Counted from the stretch's first letter, positions 50,424 through 62,862 are shown. The stretch: DNA of 64,000 nucleotides from Mastigias papua (GCA_964019165.1 OZ025271.1:11158759-11222758); one strand, 5' to 3'. Numbers and translations: made by a program. The notes: generated by a model not told the origin, from the sequence alone.

Positions 50424-52054
50424 CCTTGAGCTAGGATTCAGACAAAAAAATACATGTACCTAATTTTCTGCTGAGTCTCAATATTCTCAAACGTTGTTAA
50501 TTTAAACCTAAGAATATTCTTAAATTATTCTTAAAGTTAAGCAGTTCTGAGTATTAATACTCATAGACTATGCTCTTATTACGACTAGTGTCAACGTTGA
50601 AAGTGTTTATATCGCATTTTGTTTTTATTGGCGATAAACAGGTAGCCTCGGGTCCAAGAACATTCGAGTTCAGTGGTTATTGCTATGGCTGCCAGACATG
50701 TATTGATCTGATATCTGATGACTGTGATTCAGGTTCCGTATAGAACAGGCTGAGATTACTCTTTCAGGCCATCTAGAGTAAGCAGAATTGGTTGTATGGA
50801 CGGTTGAACTAGATCGGAATGCCTTCTTGAGGTAGGTGTTTTTATCTTTCGCTGCGTTTTCGACGTCACCATTCAACCGTTCTGCTGCTTACCTAATCAT
50901 TTCGTTCTATTTACCTCTGTACATTTTCCTTCAGATAGTTCCGTAACTTTATTAATGAGAAAATTTCTTCAAAATCAGAAAATTGAATCAGAATAAAATG
51001 CAATCGAATCTCTTATGCTTTCAGTTTTTGTTTTGAATTGCCGAAAGCAGGTAACGTCAGTCGTCATTCGGTTCTGTACTATATATATCGCATGCTGCCT
51101 CTTCATTTTCTCCGTGCCATCGGTATAATGCTTATTGATTTTACCCGAGAAGGATAATTCCATTGAACCACAAAACATTTCTATTACAGAAGCCCAAAAA
51201 CTGTTTTAACTTTTGTTTGATGGGAATTGCTGACACAACAATTTTATGTTTACCGTTCTGTATTATTGTATAGAAGTGTTGTGTTGACTACCTGTGCTCC
51301 GTATGAATTTAATATTTATAGACCATGAAATGGCCTTGCGTATGACATTCCAAAATGCATTAGAAATTGTTATTATGGCAGTGTAAACTGCTTTCTGTCA
51401 GCTGGCATGTTGCATGTGTCCCCAAGCAACGAGATAATTACTTGAGCAGGGAGCCTGTGGAAGGAGTATAACGGAGGTGCTAAAGGAAAGGACTGCTTTC
51501 ACAGAAAACTGTCACAGGTATAGCCCCTAGTGTGCATTTTGTGTAGAGCTTAAGACAAAGATTCCTTTACTCACTTTTACCTTCACAACAAGATTTCAAA
51601 AATAGAACAAAGTTTGAGTGAAAGTGCTGCAGACTTTTGGGGAGAGATGGTGTGATGTCCTGCTTTTGTATGATACTGAAGAGAAGAGATATGTTGATGC
51701 TGACTGTAGTTCCTGCTGATTACCAATCAGATACTTTAAACAGGGACATTGTATTGTTTCATATCCTTTCATTGTCAAACCTGTACACTAGCAGTAAAAA
51801 CAGAATGTCTTATGCTAGTATGCCAAAGAAAAGATATAGTTTACTCTACATGAAATGCTTTCTGGCATGATCCAATTTTTCAATATAACAGGTATATAGA
51901 AAGTGCCAAAGTATTGGAAATTTGATTACACAGCTTGATTGGAAATTTTAGTATGGAAACTGCACTGTTCTTTGTCATTTAAATTGATTCTCATACTTGG
52001 GCTACAAGTTGTTATGGGTTTCACTATGGGGATGCTAGAAGGAGCAGCAACCCC

Positions 52055-52450
52055 CTGGTGTCAGAGGTTCATTTCTTACTCTTTGCTAAGGATTCTGCAA
52101 TAAGGGTTGTGAAATCTGGCAGCATTGTTCTCATTGCTCTGTTTTGGATCCTTCTTATTGTTGCATTGATATCTTTTCCACAGAACATCCAAACCAATGA
52201 ACAATAATCTAAATTAGACATGAAAAATGTATTTTAGAGAACATCTCTCTTGCCCTGGCCTAAATAGTCTCCTACTCACAAAACTGCACTAGTCTTGTTG
52301 TTAGGTTTTGTGCAAAGTTTATTTACATGCTCAGAAAAATTTAGCTAGGAGTCAATAGTAATATCTATCAGTTTGATTGTGTTAGTTGCTAGAACAGGTT
52401 CCATATATGTTGAGCAGTCAACAAGGATTGCAGACAAAAATTAGGCAGGC
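52055..52450 (-). pseudogene. LINE reverse transcriptase fragment
   Basis: Minus-strand reading: IKLIDITIDS then LNFSEHVNKLCTKPNNK, then SNLDYCSLVWMFCGKDINAT and RRIQNRAMRTMLPDF. These are the post-catalytic blocks of CR1-like ORF2 (compare LLGVELD and VVWMFC in the remnant at 28680-30240). Stops occur inside it. Both ends are truncated. Confidence 0.8.
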
Positions 52451-52861
52451 TGACAAAATTTTTGATCTTCACATTCTTGTCTTTCCACAACCTTTTTTTA
52501 TCTACCATCAGTTAGAGATAAGTTGAAGAATGTCTATGTTATCTACTATTGTGGAAAACTCATTATTGTTTGTCAATGGATTTAGCATTATACCATATCA
52601 TAGATCAAGGGGCGCATACTGTGGGAGGTAGAAGTGGCAGCTGCATCCTTTCCTTTTCCAAGAGGGGCAGGAGGGGCAGACTGCCCTTAGAAGTAGGATT
52701 ATTTGCATATGTTCAGTCAAAACTCCCTTCACCACAGACCAAAATATTTTTGTAGAAAACTTGGCTGATGTGGCCTCAGTGGAAGCCTTGTCTGTCTGCT
52801 CTAGGCATGTGCAGGCACCCCTGCATGTATCATATTATAATATATACTATCTGATCTTGTC

Positions 52862-53552
52862 CTATCATATCATGTCATATCCTATCATATCTTATCATAT
52901 CATATCATATCATATCATATCATATCATATCATATCATATCATATCATACCGTATCATATTGTATCGTATCGAATCATATCATATCATATCCTATCATAT
53001 CATATCATATCAGATCGTATCATATCGAATCATATCATATCATATCATATCATATCATATCATATCATATCATATCATATCATATCATATCATATCATAT
53101 CATATCATATCATATCCTATCATATCTTATCATATCATATCATATCATATCATATCATATCATATCATATCATATCATATCATATCATATCATATCATAT
53201 CATATCCTATCATATCTTATCATATCATATCATATCATATCATATCATATCATATCATATCATATCATATCATATCATATCATATCATATCATATCATAC
53301 CGTATCATATTGTATCGTATCGAATCATATCATATCATATCCTATCATATCATATCATATCAGATCGTATCATATCGAATCATATCATATCATATCATAT
53401 CATATCATATCATATCATATCATATCATATCATATCATATCATATCATATCATATCATATCATATCATATCATATCATATCATATCATATCATATCATAT
53501 CATATCATATCATATCATATCATATCATATCATATCATATCATATCATATCA
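52862..53552. repeat. (CATAT)n pentanucleotide array with 350-bp higher-order repeat
   Basis: About 690 bp of CATAT units. A distinctive run of variants (CATACCGTATCATATTGTAT, then CGTATCGAAT, CCTAT, CAGATCGTAT) occurs at about 52941-53030 and again at 53291-53380, exactly 350 bp later, so a large block was duplicated. The 303-codon and 234-codon Ile/Ser/Tyr/His frames arise because a 5-bp unit without stops keeps frames open. Confidence 0.95.
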
Positions 53553-54919
53553 TCATATATATGCACTTTTTTCATATATAATCATAGGTATTACCACAAT
53601 TCCCCATCTGCTAGACAAGTTTATTTCTGTAAACACATTCTTTTTGTCTACAAATCTACCTTAATTGGCTGATTATTTGCTCAAGCTGCCACATGCATGC
53701 AATTCATTTTCCAGCAGCTGCAGTTGGTGTCAATTGGAAACTGTTTTTGCTTTTACTAACATCATTGCTGCATAACATCTGCTACAAGGAGACCTGCTAA
53801 ACATACATCTCATGGTACAAGCATATTTCACTGTATTCCAGGTTAGAGAATTTCGCACTGTTTAGTTTCAACTTATACGCATTTGTTTTCACTCTGTGAT
53901 GTTTTACTTCTCCTTCTACCACCATTTTTATCAAAGTACTTTTCTTTGTTTCTGGTGTAATGCACTGTATAGAAAACTTCAAAGTTTAAGACAGCAGCAT
54001 CATTACTATGCTGAAGGACTATCCTCTATAAATATTCATTTTGCTATTATGTTTTCTATGAAGTACAATCCTTTGCCAAGTTATATCCTATCACAATGGC
54101 TCCCTAACTGAGGTCCACAGTCCCAGAAGGGACTGTGATAGATTTCAGGTGGCCACAAAGGGTTTGAAGGTACCATGAGAAGGTGCCATCACTTCTTTGA
54201 CTCATTTTTTTATTGACCTGTATTATCATTGACATTTGTTTTCCATGAAAGTATATTTATCATAGCATGTACTTACCCCTCCATGGGACTCTGGTTTGAA
54301 GAAGTAGTCTGTTTGGGGACAGCCATGTGAAATAATTTGAAAAATTATGGGAACCACTGTCCTGTATCCTCAGGCACAGGAGGGTGATTGTAGCATTGTG
54401 GTTCTACTTAGTATGTGTGCTGCTACTGGAATAAGAACTGGACTATTCTAGATTTGAGGTTTTCTGACCATGTTTTCTTGTTCTCTCCTTTCTTTCCCTT
54501 GTGCTAGCTAGTTTATTATTGTTAGTACATTGTCTACCAATGCAGGCTTAGTCAGTTGCACACTGCTTGTAATTAGGCAGGTATATAATTGTAGTTTAGT
54601 TGCTGTCATCAATTAGAGATGTCTAAAGATTCTCATTATTCTTTTTACTATTATGTAGAGAGCTTCTGATTTGATGGGCTTTTCTAACAGTCTAAATAGC
54701 ATTTGGTATTGTATGTCATAGATGTTGCATTCAATGAAAGACACTTGAAAAGAATTATGTTTTGTAATGTTTTTTGATGCTAATTTCAGCTGCCACTGTG
54801 GAGTGTATTTTTGAATGATCATTGTGTCATGTTGTGCTCTCTACATAGTGCAATGATATGGATCATATTCTCTGAAATGCAAAGAGAATTTGGCTTGCTC
54901 CTGCACAAGTTTATTGATA

Positions 54920-55300
54920 TGAAGCACTAACTGTAGCCACTATTCCTCAAAAAAGTGAGAACACCCTTTGGTGCACTGAAAGCTTGATTTGTCTGACACT
55001 CATCAGAGTATGAAGAAAAAAGCTTTCAGTAGCATAGCCACCAAATGTTTGAGACCACTGATGAGGTCTGTATTCTCCCAAACTAACTGACCAATCAGAA
55101 TGCAAAATAGGCCTATAGTTAGCTGTGAAGGGCTTGTGTGGTGAGAATTCTGTATGATGATTGGTCAATTAGGTTGGGAGAAAATACATCTGATCAGACT
55201 CTTAAAAATTTGGCAGCTGTACTGCTTTCAGTATGCTAAAGAATGCGAATGTTCCCACTCTTTGAGCAATAGTGAAATATGTAGTACCAACGGACTGTTC
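54920..55300. mobile_element. Foldback element of the CGTCGGA family, interrupted by a MITE
   Basis: The left arm (CCACTATTCCTCAAAAAAGT then GAGAAC...CACTGAAAGC) pairs with the right arm (GCATTCTTTAGCATACTGAAAGC when reverse-complemented, preceded by TTCACTATTGCTCAAAGAGT). The core GTCTGACACTCATCAGAGTATG lies in the left half. The MITE at 55031-55223 split it, duplicating GCTTTCAGT. The right end TAGTACCAACGGACT matches the outer end of the element near 61402-61665. Confidence 0.7.
55031..55223. mobile_element. Palindromic MITE of the AGCATAG family, 9-bp TSD, nested
   Basis: It begins AGCATAGCCACCAAATGTTT and ends TTTGGCAGCTGTACT. GCTTTCAGT at 55022-55030 and 55224-55232 is the target-site duplication. 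The 193-bp body carries inverted CCAAT motifs. Confidence 0.9.
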
Positions 55301-55854
55301 AATAACTAGTTCAAGTTCAGAGGGGTAGATAGGAAAATTCAAATGAGGGGCAAGACATGAAGATATTCAGGCAAAAATATAACAATTATATTTATTTTTT
55401 GTCATAAGTGGTCTATTAAACTATTTAGCTATGCAAAAGCCTTTCATTTCACTCCCAAAAATTCAGATAAAGAAAGATGACTTCGCCATTTCTCCTGCAA
55501 AATAAGATATTTCCGAACAGAATTACAGTCTAGCTGACAGGGGGGATTGTGCCACCTTACCCCCTCCACCTGTGCTTCTTATCCAAATAATACTTCTATT
55601 TGGTTTTTTAGAGAATATACTTTATTTGTTGGTTCCAGTTAGATGCTTATATTGAAAGCATACAAGTTTTCATCTATATCATTGTTTCCCATATAGTAAT
55701 GTGAGCTTATTTGGTGGCATGCATTTTACGATTAAGGCAAAAGTTTTTCATGCTTAGAGTTCTTGTGGGACAAAATCCCTTTACTCTGTTGATACTGTAA
55801 AATTTCATCATCGCGTGAAAAATTAAAAACAGTCTCTAGTATAGTGAAAGTACC

Positions 55855-56075
55855 TTTTTCTTCTGACACTCGTGAGAGTACGAAACATCACATAACAACC
55901 GAAAGGTGAAGCTGAGTTTTACAACCAGATATGGACTCATCTGACACTCGTCAGAGTATGAACGACACTCGGCAGAGTATGAAACGTCACATAACGACCG
56001 AAAGGTGACGTTAGATTTATAACCAGCTGTGGATTTATCCGACACTCGTGAGAGCACGAAACGTCGGATAAGCTT
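55855..56075. repeat. Tandemly arranged CGTCGGA hairpin-core repeats
   Basis: Four core copies (near 55863, 55941, 55961 and 56038) of CTGACACTCGTGAGAGTACG type are separated by a ~95-bp spacer containing CACATAACGACCGAAAGGTG. The arrangement is core-spacer-core-core-spacer-core. Confidence 0.7.
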
Positions 56076-57779
56076 ATAACAAAAATGATCCATTTATTGC
56101 ACATCACTCATTTGGCTAATGCCTTCAGCTGAACAGAATACATAATATCTTTTATAATTCTGCAGAAACCTCCCGCCTCCTCGTTGACGTTATATCAAAT
56201 ATTCATTGTGCCTTCTTTTCTTCTCTTTATTCTATTTTCTACCTTTCATTTTGCATATGGAGGATACCTGCTTGTGCCAGACTCATAGAAAGCAATTGGT
56301 AGGTTTTTTGGAAAAAGTAAGGCCAATCAAAAAAATCTAAACCATTCCTGAAAACTAAAGTTCTTACTCAGATGGCATTGCAGTCCGTAGCTCAAATAGA
56401 AGCGTAAGAAAAGTATTAATTCATAAAAGTTAATTAAAGTTTAGACCATCATACAAAATAATAGTTGACCTTTGTCTGTCGGAAGTTTTGAGCCTTTCAG
56501 CCCCCAGAAATATCCGTCAGTTTACGTCCCTATCCCCCTGATCTTACGTCTCTTGTGTCATTATTTTCCAGCAGCTCACAAAGCTTTAGATCAAGGATTT
56601 TTAAATAAAACATGTTCTTCCTCTATCTCTCTTTGTTTATACAGGTGACAGTATGTTTGAAACGACAGCCTTTTGCCAATAACATGCAGTAGTAAAGCGA
56701 CCAACCCTCAATAGATTATATCGAATGTCGGCTTCCACTCGGAATTGCTTATTCAACGACGTCTTGCGCACTTACCACAGCCAAAGGCGACACAGCATGG
56801 TGCACGGCTAGCTGTGTTTTCACTTGAAGGCCAGTTGCAATTGCAATAAGGTATCCACAATGTCACTTACTAGAATATATGTAAATAGACGTCATCATGT
56901 ACTACCTAATTTTGATGCTGCACGAGAAAATCCGGACTAAGTTTATTGTATTCTTTTATACTATAAAATGTCAGTATGCATTTTAGTGCAGCATTCGCAG
57001 TTCACAGAACAAAACTTCGCAAGATAATAGAACGGTACGTTTCCAGAACCACTAGGCCATATGGTAGAAACATTATAAGCAAGTTTGTAGATTTTGTGTT
57101 ATGGAAGTTTATCAAAATAAGAAGTTACTTTCAATTGGTGTAAACAGGGCGGTGCCAGTCACCACGATTGGGGGGAGGGGGCGGGACTTCATTGTACCAC
57201 GCCCTTTTAGGTCACAAGCAGCAGTGATATGACGTAACAAAGAATCGTACATGTCTAGAAATCCCCTGCCTCTCAAAACCTTTTCCCCTAGAATTAAGAT
57301 GAATTACGAAATTATTCCTGGAGGAAACTGGGGAGTTTTTGCCGTCCAGTCCCTCCCATGGTGCCGCAACTTTATGCAAATGATACAATACCTCTTAGAT
57401 GTGTGAAAATGCAACTTGAAACTGAATTGATGCTGGATCATGAATCATGAATTGAGTTATGTTTAGTTTCGTTTCTTTTCTGATATGTTTTTATAATATT
57501 AATTCTTTATTAGGCTTTAAAAAAACAAAAAACATTATATTCCTACTATTTTATATAATTTTACCTGTAATGTTTTAATCGTAATTAAAATATTTTATAA
57601 TGAAATCATTGATGGTTCGAAACTTTTGAGTTTTAAGGTTAGATTTTCCAATTATGTCTAGTTTGCGTCTACTGAGTCTGTGTCAATATTAAACTGGTTT
57701 TGTTTAACTACTGGAATGTCGAGTAAACCTGTAGCGAGGGGGACGTAGGGGCGTCATTCATAACTCTTAGCACTATATA

Positions 57780-58140
57780 CAAACCCATTTATTGTACAAA
57801 TGTCTCAATGCTGTATGCCATTAGGCCTATCATGTCTACTAATGTTATATTCTTTCTGTGCTAATTTTTTGCATTCAGTTACAATTCGTCTAATGGTTTC
57901 TTCTTTATCTCAACATATTCTACTTGTTTCAATGTTATCTACCTTATCAATATTTTTCTGAATCCATCTTGTCCTGATTGCCTGACCTAGGACTGCCATT
58001 AACTCCCTGGTCTGTTTTAGTTGTTTTTCAATGTTCTTCTCAGGGTTCTTTGCTTTCTTGTAAAAGCTGTATTCAAACAAATGGCGCTGAAGTATGCCTC
58101 GTTTCAATACACCAATGCCATCTCTGCGCCATATCATGAT
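57780..58140 (-). pseudogene. C-terminal tail of a non-LTR retrotransposon ORF2
   Basis: Minus-strand reading: LMAVLGQAIRTRWIQKNIDK, VDNIETSRIC, a stop where a Cys-Gly is expected, then DKEETIRRIVTECKKLAQKE and YNISRHDRPNGIQH. This is the zinc-knuckle-like CxxC...H...C tail followed by the LAQKEYxxRHD block seen at the end of some LINE ORF2 proteins. It is a short decayed fragment; the reverse transcriptase itself is not present. Confidence 0.75.
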
Positions 58141-59091
58141 GGAGTCTGGATACGGATTAGGGGTGAAAAGTTTCTAGACAACCATTGTGGAAATAGCTTT
58201 TCCAATAATGAAAGAGAACAGAAATATATCAAACTATCGTTATATGTTAGGAACTTCGCTTCGTACGTTCAATCACTGTGATAAATAGAATTGTTGCCTA
58301 GAACTTTTAGTCCAAAAGTCGTGCCCAGACTCCCCGGCTGACATCTAGTTGGTGTATTAGTGCTGTCAACTACGGGCTCGAATAGCCAATAGGAACACAT
58401 CTCTAGTCGCATTTTCTCTGCGCCCTGCTCAATCAATCACAATACTGATTGAAAGTGAGGCAGAGCCAACAGCTTGTAGGATATCCGTTTTTCATTATTG
58501 CATCACATTGATCTTAAGAAAGAGCGTTTTCTTCTTGAGAGCTTACATATCTTCTAACTGAATAGCCTTGCGGAAATTGCGCTTGAGTAATTGCATAATT
58601 TCCGCAACTCGCATAATTATCCACCTGCCGAGTTTACATTTGCATAGCCTAAACAACTGTTCGATTTCTTTGGTCTTCTCTTGGCACCCATTTGCAATTC
58701 TCTTTGCGACTTCCACATTTTCTTTAGAATACTTTTACCTGTTTGCCTGTCGGTAAATCTCATTTAATCGGTACATTACCCATTGCATTTGCGATTGCTA
58801 TTCAGTTTGGACTTTCTCTAAATGTAATAGGTTGGTATACCCTTTGTTTATTGCGGCATCTGTACGTGTAGAGTGTTTAGTGTTTATCATCTCTGGGTAG
58901 TGTATTTGATTTACGTCTCTCTGCGTGTATGTGATATAGATTTGGTTTCTTGTTTGCAATGCGCTGTACTGACACATGCAGGCTTTATAACGTAATCGTT
59001 TATTCACTTGGCGATATCTGACTTTATGATTGGCTGTCATTCCTATGTCTTATGCTTTTTTCCCTTCCTTCAATGATATTGTGGACCACAG

Positions 59092-59300
59092 AGTGTAGCC
59101 GCCAAATGTTTGAGTGGCCAAGAGCTCTGACCAGGTCTATTTTCTCTAGACCTAATTGACCAACCGTCATGCAAAATGGGCCTAAATTTAGCTGTGGAGC
59201 GCATGTGTGACCGGATCACGCATGGTGATTGGTCAATTAGGCTGGGAGAAAATACACCTGAGCAGAGATATCAACTAGTCAAACATTTGGCGGCTATGCT
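59092..59300. mobile_element. Palindromic MITE of the AGCATAG family just upstream of the DUF4347-like gene
   Basis: It starts AGTGTAGCCGCCAAATGTTT and ends TTTGGCGGCTATGCT, flanked by GGACCACAG at 59083-59091 and 59301-59309. The 209-bp body has GACCAACCGTCATG and GATTGGTCAATTAGG (inverted CCAAT). Its right edge is 115 bp before the proposed start codon, and an open frame runs from within it into the gene. Confidence 0.9.
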
Positions 59301-59415
59301 GGACCACAGCTATAACATAAAGCCAGGAAGTTGTCTCTTACGCCCGCCTCTCATGCTGCATGGGACTCAATATTGTCGATTTGCCTTCCAGGTAGCTGGT
59401 AGTCACTGGACACAG

Positions 59416-62354
59416 ATGGCCGAGGCGTTCCAGCATAGTCCACGAACCGACAAGAATCAAAGTATCAGCAACAGAGCTGGAAGGTGTAGCAGCAGCAAAT
59501 CTGAAAAATCAAGGACCTTCTCAAATGGTGACGCCATAAAAAGATCCCAGTTAAATGCAAATGACGATGACACTGAGAAGCCAACTAAGTCGAATTCAGC
59601 AAGAGGATCAGCCCATGAAGATTCGGTAGGACGGGGAGCCTCGAAAGATGGCCCTCATGAGTCCGAGACTAATGTCCGGCTTAGTAACCGAAGCAATTCA
59701 GCTGATGACCAGTTGTCGAAAACAGTGCAGAACATTTCCCGATCTTCGATGAGCAAGAGCCAATCGTTGAACGAGGAAGGTCTTAGGGCAAAACGGAATG
59801 GAGGAACAGACCCAAGAAAAACCGATATTCACGGATTCGTTCTGGTGTCGTGGAAAATAAGGCAATTTTCACAACTTGAGAAGGCTCTCAGACAAGGTTT
59901 GTGACTTGAATATTGGTAATACACCAAGTAGAATTGTTTATATACCAATACACCAATTGTTAATACACCAAGCAGAATTGTTTATATACCAATACACCAA
60001 TTGTTAATACACCAAGTAAAATAATCGTTGAATTTCAATCCAGGCGTTGTCGCTTTCCAATACAAGAACGACGACACATTGGAATCGATAATGCAATCTG
60101 CGGAGAATCATTTGGACGGCAAAAAGGTGCGGTACCTTGCGTTTTTGGGACATGGATCACCCGGCAAGCTCGTTGTTTGTCATGACCAGGTAAGCCCAAC
60201 GAACAAATTGATTTGAATTGCCCTTGTCCCATGATTTCATTTACTCATTTTCAATGTTACACGGATGCAGTGGTGAAGACCTAAATTTTGTCCTTCCTTA
60301 AATGAAGGACGTGGCCAAAACGAAATTTTGGTAAGCTCACGCCCGTGAAAGGTTTTTGAAATTTTTCAGATGCACTCACTTTTTAGTACAAACTGGTAGA
60401 TCAATGGTCTAGAGCCGGGGCGGATAACCCACGGCCTACGTACCACAAAACTACCTGCGAAGGGAATTTTTGTGACCCGCGAGTGGATAGCTCCATTCTT
60501 TGTTAATTTCTTTGTAGCGTAGAATAGCTTAGAGTTATCAGGTTAGTTTCCGGGTAATGTATGGTTTGATTTGTTTAGTGTACCTTTGGCCCACTTGACG
60601 AAGAGATTTGACGGATCTGGCCTAGCCGCAAAAAAAGGCTGCTCACCCCTGCTATAGAGTATAAAATATAGAGAAACAGCTGTATTGTTGATTTTGTTAG
60701 AACCTCATTTTGTTAGTCTTTGTTATATTTCGACATTTCTGAAAAAAGGGAAGGAGACGACAAGTTGGCACTGTATACATTTCACTTGATTTTAGTCGTT
60801 TGTATTCGGTGTGCCTCTGAAAATAAGATCTGATTTTTTGGGATATCTTGCTATCGGCCTTTTCAGGCCCTCTTTGTTTCTTGATAGATGTAGCACAAAT
60901 GAGGCATGTTGTTTTTTCCAGGTTCTGTCTGCCAGCGGGTCTGCTGCTGAGCAGAATGAAATTATGGAGTTTTTCAAAGGACTTGTAGATGTTCTAATGG
61001 ACCGTGGCGATGCGAATGCAAGGCTGGACTTCTTGGCTTGCTCACTTAGTGCCAACATAGAGGGAGCTCAAGTACTGAGAAGCTTAGAAGAGTACATTAA
61101 AGTATGCATGCATATTTTATCACACATTGTCATCTCTTCGTCAAATTTATGCGCATAGACAAATCAATCTGCATAATGATAGCGTTCAGGACGAAACTTT
61201 GAAATTTTTCACAAGTCTTTCCAGTAATTGTTAATACTCATTGTTCTGATTCTTAATAATCAGCTATTTCTTTAATATCCTCCTGAGTTTCATATAAATT
61301 TTTATATTTTCGCTGAGTTTTTGCATAGTTTGATATATCAATGTTGCAGTTCTAGCAATTTATCGTGAGCCACACGCTTTAGGTGGAGGTCAAATAATTT
61401 ATTCACTACAGCACGAAAAAGCGGCACCATGTTTTAGACATACTCGTACTGAAAAGCTTTTTGTCGTGCGACACTCGTCAGAGTATGAAACATCAGATAG
61501 TGACTGTGTATCCGCATCTGGCTATACTTGTCGGTCCACCTTTCGGTCGTATCCGACGTTTCATACTCTGACGAGTGTCGGATGAAAAATGGCTTTTCAG
61601 TATGTCTAGAACATGGTACCACTTTTCGTGCTGTAGTGAAGTTCTATAGTACCAACAGACTTTTAAAATAATTTATTGTTATGCGAAAGACTTTGACTCT
61701 TCAGTCAAGCGAGAATCATGTAGGCGTACTTTAGGCAGAATAAGTAGCCGGTCAGACACACTATTCCTCCCTTCGTGCGAGATTGGACCCTCATCTTGTT
61801 ATATATTTCCGTTCACTTTTTGGTTATTATCCTGCGTTTTCATACTCTGACGAATGCCTTATCCGAGTTTCATGCTTTGATGAATATCGTATCCGAAGTT
61901 TCACACTTTGGTGAATGTTGTACCCGATGATGCATCTGATGAATGTCATATCCGAAGAAGCATAGCCGCCAGATGTTTTCGAACGCTATCAGGCCTATTT
62001 TCTCCCAGGCTAATTGACCAATCTTCATGCAGAATGGACCTAGTCTTAGCATGTGTGGCCAGAATCCTGTATGATGATTGGTTATCTAGTTTAGGAGAGA
62101 ATAGACCTGGCAGGGTTCTCAGACATTTGGCAGCTTTGCTGTCCGAAGATTCATACTTTGATGATTGTAGTTCCTGACGATGAATTTCATTCGGTATGCA
62201 ACTTTTTGGTAAGGGAAATTCTCAGTCCGTTTAGTACCAAGGAATAAGGTAAAAATGATGGCTGACGGTGGTTCCCTTTTGCTCATCAGGTGCCCGTTCA
62301 CTTCAGCAAAGACCTTTACACTTCTGAATCTAATGGGAAGACCGATGGTACAAG
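59416..62354 (+). CDS. DUF4347-like (caspase-fold, clan CD) protein, first four coding exons, 3' partial
   Basis: Exons: 59416-59896, 60044-60189, 60922-61101 and 62290-62354 (ends in phase 2 at a GTAGGT donor, so it continues). ATG 59416 has a good context (ACAGATGG); an acceptor at 59390-59391 suggests an upstream 5' UTR exon. Residues 1-140 are Ser/Asn/Lys-rich and probably disordered. From about 140 the sequence follows DUF4347: HGFVLVSWKIRQFSQLEKAL, a helix-strand pair, then YLAFLGHGSPGKL with H197, then LDFLACSLSAN with C249, then VPVHFSKDLYTSE. Known members are N-terminal domains of large bacterial adhesin/hemolysin-like proteins, and the His-Gly/Ala-Cys pair is the arrangement of clan CD cysteine peptidases. 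Peptidase activity is inferred, not shown. No signal peptide or membrane segment is visible. The intron phases and repeats show it is a resident animal gene, not contamination. Confidence 0.8.
59917..60024. repeat. 44-bp tandem repeat in intron 1 of the DUF4347-like gene
   Basis: The unit TAATACACCAAGTAGAATTG plus TTTATATACCAATACACCAATTGT repeats 2.4 times, with copies starting at 59917, 59961 and 60005. It fills most of the 147-bp intron. Confidence 0.9.
61402..61640. mobile_element. Long foldback MITE with CGTCGGA cores, in intron 3
   Basis: The left arm TTCACTACAGCACGAAAAAG then CGGCACCATGTTTTAGACAT pairs with a right arm whose reverse complement reads TTCACTACAGCACGAAAAGT then GGTACCATGTTCTAGACAT. 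Inside are inverted cores CGACACTCGTCAGAGTATG (61469) and CATACTCTGACGAGTGTCGG (61563-61582). AAATAATTTATT occurs at 61392-61403 and again at 61666-61677, so the full element may extend to about 61665. Confidence 0.85.
61838..61950. repeat. Degenerate hairpin-core repeats
   Basis: Four diverged copies of CATACTCTGACGAATGCCTTATCCGA type (units about 30 bp) run up to the MITE at 61959, which inserted in the last copy and duplicated ATCCGAAGA. The repeat resumes after it at 62141-62180. Confidence 0.65.
61959..62140. mobile_element. Palindromic MITE of the AGCATAG family, 9-bp TSD, intron 3
   Basis: It begins AGCATAGCCGCCAGATGTTT and ends TTTGGCAGCTTTGCT. The target-site duplication is ATCCGAAGA (61950-61958) and GTCCGAAGA (62141-62149), eight of nine identical. 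Confidence 0.88.
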
Positions 62355-62756
62355 GTAGGTTGTGCTAGATAAGTAGTCAATCTTTTCAAAGGTTCGCGTG
62401 ATGATGAGAATGCAATTAGACAGAGAGTAGAAGGGCTTATTTTGTTATTAAATGTGTATAGCCCTTGTGTTTTTGCGGCATTGTTTGTAGATTTTGTATA
62501 TGAAATCATTGTAATTTGTTTTAAGATAGTTTAAATCGAAGGCTTAACTATTTCTTATCATGGTCACGCAACATCTGTTTGGGAGTGCCTTATTAGGTAA
62601 ATGACTGCTGGCGAGTTTTATTGCATTTCTTGACACTGATTTTATTTGAGGTGTCTTGCGTTTGAAAGTACATTTTAGATGTTATCAGAGATTACCTTTG
62701 TGATTCATATTGGCATAGCACCTGATATATAGTAAACATTCATATGCTTCTTAACT

Positions 62757-62862
<106 letters not shown>

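Larger units (their letters stand above)
43157..59415. other. Intergenic region between ANP32 and the DUF4347-like gene
   Basis: About 16 kb with no convincing gene. It holds LINE remnants (47930-49060, 52055-52450, 57780-58140), MITEs and satellites listed separately. The remaining stretches (43200-44050, 46600-47900, 50500-51950, 53600-54900, 56100-57700, 58300-59080) show only short open frames without recognisable content. Confidence 0.6.

Noticed and set aside
52761..53672. 303-codon open frame (and a 234-codon one in another frame) rich in Ile/Ser/Tyr/His
   Set aside because: It is the translation of the CATAT microsatellite; a stop-free 5-bp unit keeps frames open. There is no splice or codon evidence.
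59176..59415. Extended N-terminus of the DUF4347-like protein starting inside the MITE
   Set aside because: The first 80 codons are mostly MITE-derived; the ATG at 59416 has better context, and an acceptor at 59390 suggests that the exon begins after the MITE.
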